Shown here one piece after another: positions 15,994 to 26,840 of a stretch of DNA of 64,000 nucleotides. The position numbers were made by a program, and so were the translations under genes. The notes under the pieces are model-generated. The model ran no database searches. It saw only the letters and a list, made by a program, of their open reading frames with translations, and had not been told where the DNA came from. Source of the DNA: Micromonospora sp. MW-13 (GTDB taxonomy: Bacteria; Actinomycetota; Actinomycetes; Mycobacteriales; Micromonosporaceae); the NCBI RefSeq assembly GCF_003434305.1, contig NZ_QKKX01000015.1, positions 84,653-148,652 of the forward strand, read 5' to 3'. Position 1 is the stretch's first letter. Each line of letters opens with the position of its first letter.

Positions 15994-17252
15994 GCCGGGT
16001 CGCCGCCCAGGTAGGTGAGCATGGCCTCCCGGCTGCGCGGCAGCCCGTACTCGCCGACGAGCATGCTGAAGTTGCCGAACGTCCGGCCGTTGATCTGCCA
16101 GGGCTCGGGCGAGCGGGCCAGCACCTCCACGAGCCGGCGCTGGCGCGGGGCCAGCGCGGCGGGGGGCACCCCCTCGGACAACCGGCCGTCCGGGAACGCG
16201 AGGCGCAGCGCCTCGGTGGCCACCGGCAGGGCCGCGGAGCCGGTGACGGTGGGCAGCCGGCCGAGCAGCGCGTCGAACGCCCGGTCCGTGTGCCGGGGGT
16301 CCACCAGGCGCAGGGACAGCCCGGCGTACCCGGCCAGGTCGCCGTCGTGGAACGGCACCTCGACCCCGTCCCCCGCCGGTCGACGTCGCGACCCGTCGGG
16401 CGAGGCGGCCACCCAGGCCAGCAGCTCGTCCACCGTCGCCTGGTCGGTCTCCGCGCCGAGCACCCGGGCCCGGCCGACCGCTGCGGCCCAGCGGACCACC
16501 GGGCGCGGGTCGGCCAGCAACCCGGCGTCCGGCGCGCTGCCCAGCAGCCCGGACGCCACCACGGCGGTGGCCACCTCGTCGGCGTCCGACGCGGCGTCGC
16601 GGACCGCGGCCAGCGCGGCCACGCTGCCGGCCGCGTCCTCCGGGAACCAGGCGAGGGCGTAGGCCGCCCCGACCCGCACCCCCGGTTCCGGGCGGGTGAG
16701 CAGGCTCCGCAGCAGGGGCACCCCGGCCCGCGCCGCGTCGTACGCGGCCAGCTCGATGTACGCCCACAGCCGCCCCTGATCCTCCGCGCTCAGCGACTCG
16801 ACGTACTCGTACTCGACATACTCCTTCTCCTCGTCGTCGTCCTCGTCGTCCTCGTCCTCGTCGCACGGGGGCGGCTTGGCGGCGAGCAGCTCCCGCCCAC
16901 CGTCGGCGGCCCGGCGGAACTCCGCCACCGGGAAGCCCTCGGGCAGCCACCTCTCGTCGTAGCCGATCGCGAGCGCCGTGATCAGGTAGAGCCCCAGCTC
17001 CGGGTCCGGTGTGGCCGGGTCGCCGGCCAGTTCGAGCAGGAACGGCAGCGCGTACGCCGAGGCCTCGTACCGGGAGCCCTGGTGGAAGATGTTGGCGTAC
17101 AGCGCGCCGATGGCCGTCTGCCGCTCCTGCGGGTCGGGCGAGCGCAGGGCGCGAAGCTGGCCGGGCACGTCGCCGGCCGAGCCGTAGGCGTGGCCGAGCC
17201 GCCGCCAGTCGATCTGGTCCAGTCCGTCAAGCACGGCCACATCCTCGTGCAC
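15990..17252 (-). CDS. HEAT-repeat protein with acidic insert
   Basis: 420 residues, GTG start at 17252 (weak ribosome-binding site; a GTG four codons later is also possible). Helical-repeat pattern throughout: units such as YALPFLLELAGDP, RLWAYIELAAYDA and GVRVGAAYALAWFPEDAAGSVAAL. An extremely acidic loop (Asp/Glu-rich, ~residues 130-150) interrupts the repeats. Its stop overlaps the PurA-like stop tail-to-tail within CTAG (15990-15993). Such proteins are usually scaffolds; the function is unknown. It may belong with the neighbouring operon or merely adjoin it. Confidence 0.75.
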   Translation of the reverse strand: MHEDVAVLDGLDQIDWRRLGHAYGSAGDVPGQLRALRSPDPQERQTAIGALYANIFHQGSRYEASAYALPFLLELAGDPATPDPELGLYLITALAIGYDERWLPEGFPVAEFRRAADGGRELLAAKPPPCDEDEDDEDDDEEKEYVEYEYVESLSAEDQGRLWAYIELAAYDAARAGVPLLRSLLTRPEPGVRVGAAYALAWFPEDAAGSVAALAAVRDAASDADEVATAVVASGLLGSAPDAGLLADPRPVVRWAAAVGRARVLGAETDQATVDELLAWVAASPDGSRRRPAGDGVEVPFHDGDLAGYAGLSLRLVDPRHTDRAFDALLGRLPTVTGSAALPVATEALRLAFPDGRLSEGVPPAALAPRQRRLVEVLARSPEPWQINGRTFGNFSMLVGEYGLPRSREAMLTYLGGDPA

Positions 17253-17276
17253 CCCACCGACAGTCCCGTGCCGGCC

Positions 17277-17915
17277 TCACTCCTCCGGCGGGCGCCAGGT
17301 GACCCCGCGCAGGAGTTGGTCGGCACCGAGCCAGGCGACGTTCATCATCCGGGTGGCGGTCTTCTCCGGGTCCGCCCCGGGGTGGTCGGCGAGCCAGTCG
17401 GCCAGCGACTCGCTCGCGCCGACCAGGGCGTACGCGACGACCTCCAGGTCGGTGCCGCTCACCTCGCGCCCCCGGGCGCGCAGCGCGTGGTCGAGCATCC
17501 CGGCGACCACCTCGACGAGCCGGGACCGCATGGCGGCCAGTTCCCCGGCGAACGGCTGCGAGCCCCGGGCCTGCCGGTAGAGCACCGCCCAGCCGTCCCG
17601 GTGCGCCCCGACGAAGCCGAAGAACGCCCGCAGCCCGCGCCAGAGCCGCTCGTCGGCGTCCAGATCGGGGGCGGCGGCCCCGGCGATGGCCTCCGTCATC
17701 CGGGTGCCCTCGCGGTGCAGGCAGGCGACGAAGAGCTCCTCCTTGGTGCCGAGGTACGCGTAGACCATGGGCTTGGAGATGCCCGCGACCTCGGCGATCT
17801 CGTCCATGCTGGCCGCGTGGAAACCGCGCCGGGAGAAGACCCGGACGGCCGCGTCGAGCATCTGCTGCTCGCGTACGGCCCGGGGCAGGCGCTTGAAGGT
17901 GGGGGTGCTGGGCAC
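17277..17915 (-). CDS. TetR-family transcriptional regulator of the lipid locus
   Basis: 212 residues from the GTG at 17915 (VPSTPTFKRLPRAVREQQ). The helix-turn-helix is MDEIAEVAGISKPMVYAYLGTKEELF, a standard TetR reader; the C-terminal half is the helical ligand-binding domain. An ATG at 17936 is in frame but sits inside the inverted repeat at 17928-17943, so the GTG is preferred. It is divergent from the SCP2/acyl-CoA dehydrogenase genes, the usual layout for a local repressor responding to acyl-CoA or lipid ligands. The same half-sites occur between fadA2 and fabG4, so it may control both loci. Confidence 0.87.
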   Translation of the reverse strand: MPSTPTFKRLPRAVREQQMLDAAVRVFSRRGFHAASMDEIAEVAGISKPMVYAYLGTKEELFVACLHREGTRMTEAIAGAAAPDLDADERLWRGLRAFFGFVGAHRDGWAVLYRQARGSQPFAGELAAMRSRLVEVVAGMLDHALRARGREVSGTDLEVVAYALVGASESLADWLADHPGADPEKTATRMMNVAWLGADQLLRGVTWRPPEE

Positions 17916-17916
17916 C

Positions 17917-17945
17917 TTGCGAGCATACCTACTCATGCGTAGGGT
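17917..17945 (+). promoter_or_regulatory. Promoter of the SCP2/acyl-CoA dehydrogenase genes with embedded operator
   Basis: TTGCGA (17917-17922) and TAGGGT (17940-17945) are 17 bases apart. The inverted repeat CCTAC-N6-GTAGG (17928-17943) fills the spacer and enters the -10, so a bound repressor would exclude RNA polymerase. Confidence 0.6.
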
Positions 17946-17960
17946 TACGCTTGAGTAACC
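17943..17960. promoter_or_regulatory. Second inverted repeat in the tetR divergent region
   Basis: GGTTAC-N6-GTAACC is a perfect 6-bp inverted repeat directly abutting the CCTAC-N6-GTAGG site. It may be a second operator or a site for another regulator. Confidence 0.5.
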
Positions 17961-17989
17961 ACAGTCGCCGCCCGAGAGGTGCATCTCCC

Positions 17990-18442
17990 ATGACCGACTT
18001 CGACCCGGCCAACTTCGCCAACTACGGCCCGAAGGAGTTCGCCCAGCTGGTCAAGTCCACCCCCGACGACAAGATCGCCGAGGTGATGTCCGGCGACCTG
18101 CGCGGCAAGGTCCTGAGCGAGGTCTTCGGCCGGATGCCCTCGCTGTTCCGCGACGACCGGGCCGGGGCCACCAACGCGGTGATCCACTGGAACATCACCG
18201 GCCGCCCCGACGGTGGCACCGACACGTACGAGATCGCCATCGCCGACGGCGCCTGCACGGTCAACGAGCCCCCGCAGCACGACCCGAAGCTGAGCCTCAC
18301 CATGGGCCCGGTCGAGTTCCTGAAGATCGTCTCCGGCGGGGCCAACCCGGTCATGATGTTCATGACGGGCAAGCTGAAGGCCAAGGGCGACCTGGGCCTG
18401 GCCGCCAACATCGCCAACCTGTTCGACATCCCCAAGGCCTGA
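17990..18442 (+). CDS. SCP2 sterol-carrier domain protein
   Basis: A 150-residue cytoplasmic protein. Residues ~40-145 match the SCP2 lipid-binding fold, including the typical end GKLKAKGDLGLAANIANLF and the ITGRPDGG...YEIAIADG sheet region. It probably binds acyl-CoA or a lipid and delivers it to the next enzyme. The ATG at 17990 starts the conserved region; one base separates the stop from the acyl-CoA dehydrogenase ATG, so the two are translated together. Confidence 0.88.
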   Translation: MTDFDPANFANYGPKEFAQLVKSTPDDKIAEVMSGDLRGKVLSEVFGRMPSLFRDDRAGATNAVIHWNITGRPDGGTDTYEIAIADGACTVNEPPQHDPKLSLTMGPVEFLKIVSGGANPVMMFMTGKLKAKGDLGLAANIANLFDIPKA

Positions 18443-18443
18443 C

Positions 18444-19658
18444 ATGGCCGAGTTCTCGCTCGACCTGAACGAGGAACAGCGGGACCTGCGGGACTGGGTG
18501 CACGGCTTCGCCGCCGAGGTCGTGCGCCCGGCCGCCGCCGAGTGGGACGCCCGGGAGGAGACTCCCTGGCCCGTCATCCAGGAGGCGGCGAAGGTCGGCC
18601 TCTACGGCTTCGAGTTCCTCGCCACCTGTTGGGCCGACCCCACCGGCCTGTCCCTGCCGATCGCCAGCGAGGAGCTCTTCTGGGGCGACGCCGGCATCGG
18701 CCTGGGCATCTTCGGCACCTCGCTCGCGGTGGCCGCCATCTACGGCGCGGGCACCCCCGACCAGCTCGTCGAGTGGGTCCCGCAGTGCTTCGGCGACGTG
18801 GACTCACCCGCCGTCGCGGCGTTCTGCACCACGGAGCCGGAGGCCGGCTCCGACGTCGGAGCGATGCGCACCCGGGCCGGCTACGACGAGGCCACCGACG
18901 AGTGGGTGCTGCGCGGGCAGAAGGCGTACGCCACCAACGGCGGGATCGCCGGGGTGCACGTGGTCACCGCCTCGATCGACCCGGAACTCGGCTCGCGCGG
19001 CCAGGCCGCGTTCGTCGTACCGCCGGGGACCGCCGGGTTGAGCGCCACCCGGAAGCTGCGCAAGCTGGGGCTGCGCGCCTCGCACACGGCGGACGTCTTC
19101 CTCGACGACGTCCGGGTGCCGGGCCGCTGCCTGCTCGGCGGCCGGGAGGCCCTGCTGGAGCGGCTCGACCGGGCCCGCTCCGGCCAGCGCGCCTCCGGCC
19201 AGGCCGCGATGCGCACCTTCGAGCTGTCCCGGCCCACCGTCGGCGCGCAGGCGCTCGGCGTGGCCCGGGCCGCCTACGAGTACGCCCTCGACTACGCGAA
19301 GGACCGGGTCCAGTTCGGCCGGCCGATCATCGAGAACCAGGCCGTCGCGTTCGCGCTGGCCGACATGAGGATGGAGATCGACGCGGCCCGGCTGCTGGTC
19401 TGGCGGGCGTCCTGGATGGGCCGCAACAACCGCCCGTTCACCGCCGGCGAGGGCTCGATGTCGAAGCTCAAGGCCGGCGAGGTGGCCGTGTCGGTCACCG
19501 AGAAGGCGGTCCAGTTGCTCGGTGGGGCCGGCTTCCTGCGGGACCACCCGGTCGAGCGCTGGTACCGGGACGCGAAGATCTACACCATCTTCGAGGGCAC
19601 CTCCGAGATCCAGCGGCTGGTCATCTCCCGGGCCATCTCCGGCGTACACGTCCGCTGA
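18444..19658 (+). CDS. Acyl-CoA dehydrogenase
   Basis: A 404-residue FAD enzyme for the first oxidation of beta-oxidation. It has the FAD/substrate segment FCTTEPEAGSDVGAMRT, the central beta domain, and the C-terminal helices with FGRPIIENQAVAFALADM and catalytic-base Glu384 in IFEGTSEIQR. Both N- and C-terminal domains are complete. It is cotranscribed with the SCP2 gene; an acyl-CoA synthetase gene follows 203 bases downstream, so activation, carriage and oxidation of one acyl substrate are probably linked. Chain length cannot be read. Confidence 0.95.
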   Translation: MAEFSLDLNEEQRDLRDWVHGFAAEVVRPAAAEWDAREETPWPVIQEAAKVGLYGFEFLATCWADPTGLSLPIASEELFWGDAGIGLGIFGTSLAVAAIYGAGTPDQLVEWVPQCFGDVDSPAVAAFCTTEPEAGSDVGAMRTRAGYDEATDEWVLRGQKAYATNGGIAGVHVVTASIDPELGSRGQAAFVVPPGTAGLSATRKLRKLGLRASHTADVFLDDVRVPGRCLLGGREALLERLDRARSGQRASGQAAMRTFELSRPTVGAQALGVARAAYEYALDYAKDRVQFGRPIIENQAVAFALADMRMEIDAARLLVWRASWMGRNNRPFTAGEGSMSKLKAGEVAVSVTEKAVQLLGGAGFLRDHPVERWYRDAKIYTIFEGTSEIQRLVISRAISGVHVR

Positions 19659-19861
19659 CCTGCGGCCCAGCACCCTCGCACCACCACGCGCGACCACCGC
19701 GTCGGCCTCTCCCCACCGAGCGCCGGCGCGGTGGCGACCGGCACCGGAGGGGCCCGCGAGCCGGGCGTGGCCGGCCCCCAGGACGACGCTGGCGACCCGA
19801 CCAGCCACGCCCGGCGAGGAGCCCCCGGTGGGCCCTTACGCACCGCCGAAGGAGGCCGCGC

Positions 19862-21424
19862 ATGGACCTGCCGTTCGTCGTCGCCACGCTGACCCGGCGC
19901 GGGCTGCTCACCCCGGGCCGGCCGATCCGGGTCGTCTCCCAGCTCAGCGCGCTGCGCAGGTGGGGCTGGGGCCTCGCCGGTGAGCTGCGCCAGGCCGCCG
20001 CCCGGGACCCGGGCCGCACCGCCGTCGTCGACGAGTTGGGCGCCGAGCTGACGTACCGGGACCTGCTGGACCGGGCCGAACGGCTGGCGAAGTCGCTGCG
20101 CGGCGCGCTCGGCGTCCAGGTCGGGGACCGGATCGGGCTGCTCTGCCGCAACCACCACGGGCTGATCGAGGCCATGGTGGCCACCACCCTGCTCGGCGCG
20201 GACGCGGTGCTGGTCAACTCCGGGCTCTCCGCCGCGCAGCTCGCCGCCGTGGCCGAGGAGCAGGCGCTCAGGGTCCTGGTGCACGACGCCGAGTTCGCCG
20301 ACCGGCTCCCCGGCCTCCCCGCCGGGCTGCACCGGGTCGACGAGGCCCGGCTGGAGAACCTGGTCGCGGGCGGGCCGCCCGGCGACCTCCGGCCGCCGCC
20401 GCGCGACGGCCGGACCGTCGTGCTCACCTCCGGCACCACCGGCGCGCCCAAGGGTGCCCGCCGGCCCACCCCGCACGGCTTCGGCCCGCTGGTGTCCATC
20501 ATCGACCGCATCCCGCTGCACGTCCGGGACACCGTGCTGATCGCCGCGCCGCTGTTCCACACCTGGGGGTACGCCGCCCTCCAGGTCTGCTTCGCCCTGC
20601 GGGCGACCATCGTGCTGCACCGCCGCTTCGACCCGGCCGCCACGCTGGACGCGCTGGCGGCGCGGCGCTGCGACGCCATGTTCGCCGTCCCGGTGATGGT
20701 GCAGCGGCTGATGGAGGTTCCGCCGCCCGACCGGAGGCCGCCGCTGAAGGTGGTCGCCGTCAGCGGATCCGCGCTGCCCGGCGGGCTGGCCACGACGTTC
20801 ATGGACACCTACGGCGACGTCCTCTACAACCTGTACGGCTCCACCGAGGTCTCCTGGGCGTCCATCGCGGGCCCCGCCGACCTGCGCCGGGCACCCACCA
20901 CCGCCGGCCGGCCGCCGCACGGCACCCGGCTGCGGATCCTCGACGAGGAGGGTCGACCGCTCCCCGACGGCCGGGTCGGCCGGATCTTCGTGGGCAACGA
21001 GATGCTGTTCGAGGGCTACACCTCGGGGGCGGGCCGGGAGAGCCGGGACGGCCTGCTGGACACCGGGGACCTCGGCCGGGTCGACGCCGACGGGCTGCTC
21101 TTCGTCGACGGGCGGGCCGACGACATGATCGTCTCCGGCGGGGAGAACGTCTTCCCGTCCGAGGTGGAGGACCTGATCGCCCGGCTCCCCCAGGTCCGGG
21201 AGGTGGCCGTGATCGGCGTGCCGGACCCCGAGTACGGCCAGCGACTCGCCGCGTTCCTCGCCCTGCGTCCCGGCGAGACGCTGGACCCGGAGGCGGTCCG
21301 CGAGTACGTCCGGCACTACCTGGCCCGGTTCTCCGTACCCCGGGACGTGGTCTTCGTGAAGTACCTGCCGCGCAACGCCACCGGCAAGGTGCTGAGCCGC
21401 GAGCTGCGCCGCTACTACGGCTGA
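19862..21424 (+). CDS. Long-chain acyl-CoA synthetase (FadD-like AMP-binding enzyme)
   Basis: A 520-residue adenylate-forming ligase. P-loop motif TSGTTGAPKG near residue 190, YGSTE(V) motif, GRADDMIVSGGENVFPSEVE hinge region and the catalytic Lys in PRNATGKVL near the C-terminus. The ATG follows a GGAGG ribosome-binding site. The 200-base GC-rich gap upstream (19659-19861) holds no gene and no clear terminator, so it may be read with the acyl-CoA dehydrogenase. It activates a carboxylic acid, likely a fatty acid; the exact substrate is unknown. Confidence 0.92.
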   Translation: MDLPFVVATLTRRGLLTPGRPIRVVSQLSALRRWGWGLAGELRQAAARDPGRTAVVDELGAELTYRDLLDRAERLAKSLRGALGVQVGDRIGLLCRNHHGLIEAMVATTLLGADAVLVNSGLSAAQLAAVAEEQALRVLVHDAEFADRLPGLPAGLHRVDEARLENLVAGGPPGDLRPPPRDGRTVVLTSGTTGAPKGARRPTPHGFGPLVSIIDRIPLHVRDTVLIAAPLFHTWGYAALQVCFALRATIVLHRRFDPAATLDALAARRCDAMFAVPVMVQRLMEVPPPDRRPPLKVVAVSGSALPGGLATTFMDTYGDVLYNLYGSTEVSWASIAGPADLRRAPTTAGRPPHGTRLRILDEEGRPLPDGRVGRIFVGNEMLFEGYTSGAGRESRDGLLDTGDLGRVDADGLLFVDGRADDMIVSGGENVFPSEVEDLIARLPQVREVAVIGVPDPEYGQRLAAFLALRPGETLDPEAVREYVRHYLARFSVPRDVVFVKYLPRNATGKVLSRELRRYYG

Positions 21425-21564
21425 CGGGCCGTCCCGGCACGGCTGAGGGGTTCTCCCCGGCCGCCGACCGGGCACACCAGGGTCTCTCCCGAGCCGCCGA
21501 CCGGGGTGTGCCGGGGGACTCTCCCGGATGCCCCCGGGCTCCCCCGACGGGCAGGCTCGACGGC

Positions 21565-22770
21565 ATGAAGATCATGAATCGCCGGACCGTCCTCGTCGCC
21601 ACGTCGCTCGGCGCCCTGCTGACCATCACCGCCCCCGGCGCGGTCACCGCCGCTCCGCGCACCCCCGACGCCGGGGCTGCCGGCTCCGGGGCGGCCTCGA
21701 CGGCGGCGCTCGGCCGGGGCGGCACCCTCGACCCCGGCCCCCTCCGGGCGGCGATCGCCGGCCTACCCGGCGCCGACGCGACCAGCGCCCAGGTGCGGAT
21801 CACCACCCCGGAGGGCTGCTGGACGGACGCCACCGGAGTACGGGACCTGCGCACCCAGGCCCCGGTGCCGCCGCACGCGCGGTTCCGGGTGGGCAGCGTC
21901 AGCAAGGTCTTCACCGCCGCGTTGGTGCTGCGACTCGCCAGCGAGGGGCGGGTCGACCTCGACGGGTCGGTGCAGGGGTACCTGCCCGGCCTGCTGCCCG
22001 CCGACTACCCGACCGTGACCGTCCGCCAGTTGCTCGACCACACCAGCGGCATCCCCAGCCCGGCCGTGCCGGGCGACGTCGAGTGGCAGCTCGCCCACCG
22101 GTACGACCGGTGGACCCCGGAGCAGATCGTCCGGCTCGGGCTGGACAACCGCCGGGAGTTCGAGCCCGGGGAGAAGCAGCACTACACCAACATGGGCTAC
22201 ATCGTCGCCGGCCTGCTGATCGAGAAGGTCACCGGCCACTCGTACGCGGCAGAGCTGGACCGGCGGATCGCCCGGCCGCTCGGCCTGCGGGACACCTACG
22301 CGCCGGGCGACGACCCGCGCATCCACGGCCCGCACGCGCACGGCTACCAGGCCGTGGTCCGCGGCGGGGCGACCGAGCTGGTGGATGCGACCACCTGGAG
22401 CCAGACCTTCACCCCGGCCTCCGGGGACGTCATCTCCAGCCTGGCCGACCTGGACACCTTCACGACGGCGCTGTTCGCCGGCCGAGTGGTGCCGGAGCCG
22501 CAGCTCACCGAGATGTTCACCCTGCCGCCGGTGGACGATGCGGAGGGCGGGCCGGCCCGGTACAGCGCCGGGCTGACCGCCCTGGCGCTGCCGAGCGGCG
22601 AGACCCTGTGGGCCAAGACCGGCTCCCGGTTCGGCTACCTGGCCGCGGTGGCCTCGACGCGCGACGGCCGGTTCCGGGTGGAGTACTCGATCACCGCGAC
22701 GGACGCCAAGGGCGAGGAGTTGAGCGTCACCGCCCAGGCCGTCATCGCCGCCGCCCTCGGCCTGGCCTGA
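21565..22770 (+). CDS. Exported serine hydrolase of the beta-lactamase / D-Ala-D-Ala carboxypeptidase family
   Basis: 401 residues with a signal peptide (MKIMNRRTVLVATSLGALL...VTAAP). Class C beta-lactamase/DD-peptidase motifs: SVSK at 111-114 (nucleophile Ser111, Lys114), YTN at 207-209, and a late WAKTGSRFGY in the KTG position. It probably acts on cell-wall peptides or another D-amino-acid or ester substrate outside the cell. ATG at 21565; an ATG three codons later is an alternative, and neither has a strong ribosome-binding site. It is a single gene, in the same direction as the lipid genes but behind its own 140-base gap. Confidence 0.88.
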   Translation: MKIMNRRTVLVATSLGALLTITAPGAVTAAPRTPDAGAAGSGAASTAALGRGGTLDPGPLRAAIAGLPGADATSAQVRITTPEGCWTDATGVRDLRTQAPVPPHARFRVGSVSKVFTAALVLRLASEGRVDLDGSVQGYLPGLLPADYPTVTVRQLLDHTSGIPSPAVPGDVEWQLAHRYDRWTPEQIVRLGLDNRREFEPGEKQHYTNMGYIVAGLLIEKVTGHSYAAELDRRIARPLGLRDTYAPGDDPRIHGPHAHGYQAVVRGGATELVDATTWSQTFTPASGDVISSLADLDTFTTALFAGRVVPEPQLTEMFTLPPVDDAEGGPARYSAGLTALALPSGETLWAKTGSRFGYLAAVASTRDGRFRVEYSITATDAKGEELSVTAQAVIAAALGLA

Positions 22771-22947
22771 CCGCCGGGCCGAGCCGGCCGCCGCGAACGC
22801 CGGCCACCCTGCCGCGCGCGGCCCCGCGCGTTCGGGGCGGCGTCCGGGTGGCCCAGACACGCCACCAGGGGTGAACGTGACAGCCGGGCCCACAGTGGCC
22901 GGTGTCGCCCCTGAGCCGTCCACCCGACGGGAGCGGGGGCAGCCCGA

Positions 22948-24198
<1,251 letters not shown>

Positions 24199-24206
24199 GA
24201 CCCGGA

Positions 24207-24212
24207 ATCCTA
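24207..24212 (-). promoter_or_regulatory. -10 element for leaderless purD transcript
   Basis: On the minus strand TAGGAT ends eight bases before the purD GTG, the spacing expected when transcription starts at the start codon. Similar TAnnnT-N7/8-start arrangements precede pyrE, the dedA-like gene and the khtT-like gene. Confidence 0.5.
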
Positions 24213-24235
24213 CCCACCCCCACTCCCCCGCCCGT

Positions 24236-24292
24236 TGATCATGAAGTTGTTGTCGGCCGCCTGGCGTGTCGCGGGCAACAACTTCATGATCA
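24236..24292. repeat. Long palindromic repeat, copy A
   Basis: Perfect 17-bp arms TGATCATGAAGTTGTTG (24236-24252) and its complement (24276-24292) enclose a 23-base loop. The right arm supplies the stop codon of the AbiEi/DUF559-like gene. A related copy lies at 25308-25370 at the other end of that gene. It probably belongs to a dispersed palindromic family and may also act as the terminator for the gene ending in it. Confidence 0.8.
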
Positions 24293-25219
24293 CCGGAGGT
24301 GGGCGGCCCTGAGTGCCTGGCGGACGGCCCAGGGGATGTAGTCGGGGCGCAGGGTGTCCGACCAGGTGAAACGCAGGACCCGCCAGCCCGCGTTGACCAG
24401 TCGGTTCTGGCGTCGACGGTCGGCGTAGACCGCCTGCGGACCGCTGTGCGGCTCCCGCCCGTCAGCCTCGGCGATCAGACGCGCGGCACGCCAACCGAGG
24501 TCACCGATGCCGAGCAGGTAACCGTCGGCGTCACGCACCTCCAACTGGAGCACCTCGGGCGGCACCCCGCCGTCGACGCAGCGCAGCCTCGTCCGGGTCT
24601 CCAGCGGCGACTGCGCCAGACCGTCCGCCTCGGTGAGGTGGAGGCGGGCCGAGACCGCTCCCCGCCTCCCCCGGATCATGGACGGGATCAGGCGCAATTC
24701 CTCGGGCCCGAGGAGCCCTCGGTTCAGCGCGGAGTCGAGCAGGGACACAGCGGCGTAGCGGTGCTCACGAAGGATGAGGTCGGAGACGGTACGCAGGGGC
24801 CCGGTCGCCGCGATCCCCCCGACCGATCCGAGCTGACCCGGCGCGATCACCAACTGGTGGACGACCACCTCGGGATACGTGGCGCGGGCCGGCCTGGCGA
24901 CCGCCCCGGGCACGGACAGGTGTATCGCGTCGGACCGGGGCAGCCCCGCGATCCGGTGCAACTCGGCGGCGGTCCCGAGGACGGCGGCTGCGCCCGGGCC
25001 GAAGGACGCCACCGCCGCCCTGATCCGGGCCACCCGGGGGACGCCGTCATACAGGTCGGCGTCCACGAGGTAACCGCCTCGCGCGATCGCCCGCCACCGC
25101 CCCGAGCGGCACAACCGTTGCACCTCGTGCACGGTGAGACCGGCGGCACGCGCCTGCGCCAACGTCACGACGCCGTCCTGCGCAGCGGCAACCCGCCGCA
25201 CCACCCCCACCGCATCCAC
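24290..25219 (-). CDS. AbiEi-like N-terminus plus DUF559-type endonuclease-like domain protein
   Basis: About 309 residues; a GTG at 25219 is a plausible start, but others are possible since the frame stays open to 25300. The N-terminal ~60 residues look like the winged-helix AbiEi antitoxin domain ([30 protein letters not shown], here cited as a pattern). The C-terminal ~100 residues have the DUF559/Vsr-like restriction fold: [39 protein letters not shown]. This two-domain form is common and often multicopy in actinobacteria; its role is unproven. It is flanked by palindromic repeats on both sides and ends within one, which may indicate mobility. No AbiEii partner is adjacent. Confidence 0.72.
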   Translation of the reverse strand: MDAVGVVRRVAAAQDGVVTLAQARAAGLTVHEVQRLCRSGRWRAIARGGYLVDADLYDGVPRVARIRAAVASFGPGAAAVLGTAAELHRIAGLPRSDAIHLSVPGAVARPARATYPEVVVHQLVIAPGQLGSVGGIAATGPLRTVSDLILREHRYAAVSLLDSALNRGLLGPEELRLIPSMIRGRRGAVSARLHLTEADGLAQSPLETRTRLRCVDGGVPPEVLQLEVRDADGYLLGIGDLGWRAARLIAEADGREPHSGPQAVYADRRRQNRLVNAGWRVLRFTWSDTLRPDYIPWAVRQALRAAHLR

Positions 25220-25255
25220 CAAACCAGATTCCCGCCCCCACCCGCCCCCCCGAAA

Positions 25256-25295
25256 CCCCCTGTGGAAAACCCCCACCCCCCTGTGGAAAACCCCC
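25256..25295. repeat. Tandem 19-bp repeat upstream of the AbiEi/DUF559-like gene
   Basis: CCCCCTGTGGAAAACCCCC occurs at 25256-25274 and 25277-25295, identical copies with a 21-bp period (two helical turns). TGTGGAAAA resembles a poor DnaA box, but there is no other origin feature. It could be an operator for the adjacent gene. Confidence 0.6.
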
Positions 25296-25307
25296 GCCAC
25301 CCGCCTG

Positions 25308-25370
25308 CGTTGATCATGAAGCTATTGCCTCGACACGCCGAGATGGCGGGCAATAACTTCATGATCAACG
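25308..25370. repeat. Long palindromic repeat, copy B
   Basis: 22-base arms (25308-25329 and 25349-25370) pair with one mismatch around a 19-base loop. The first 14 bases of the arm (CGTTGATCATGAAG) are shared with copy A, and the next few are near-identical. Confidence 0.8.
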
Positions 25371-26793
<1,423 letters not shown>

Positions 26794-26840
26794 TCACGGC
26801 GGGACCAGCAGGGGTTCGTCGAGAGTCAGGAGGCTCCTTC

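Noticed and set aside
21470..21511. Inverted repeat GCACACC ... GGTGTGC upstream of the serine hydrolase
   Set aside because: Only seven pairs with a 28-base loop in a region of low-complexity GC repeats; not distinguishable from chance.
25256..25295. Possible DnaA boxes (TGTGGAAAA) suggesting an origin
   Set aside because: Only two imperfect boxes, no AT-rich unwinding region, and no dnaA or dnaN nearby.
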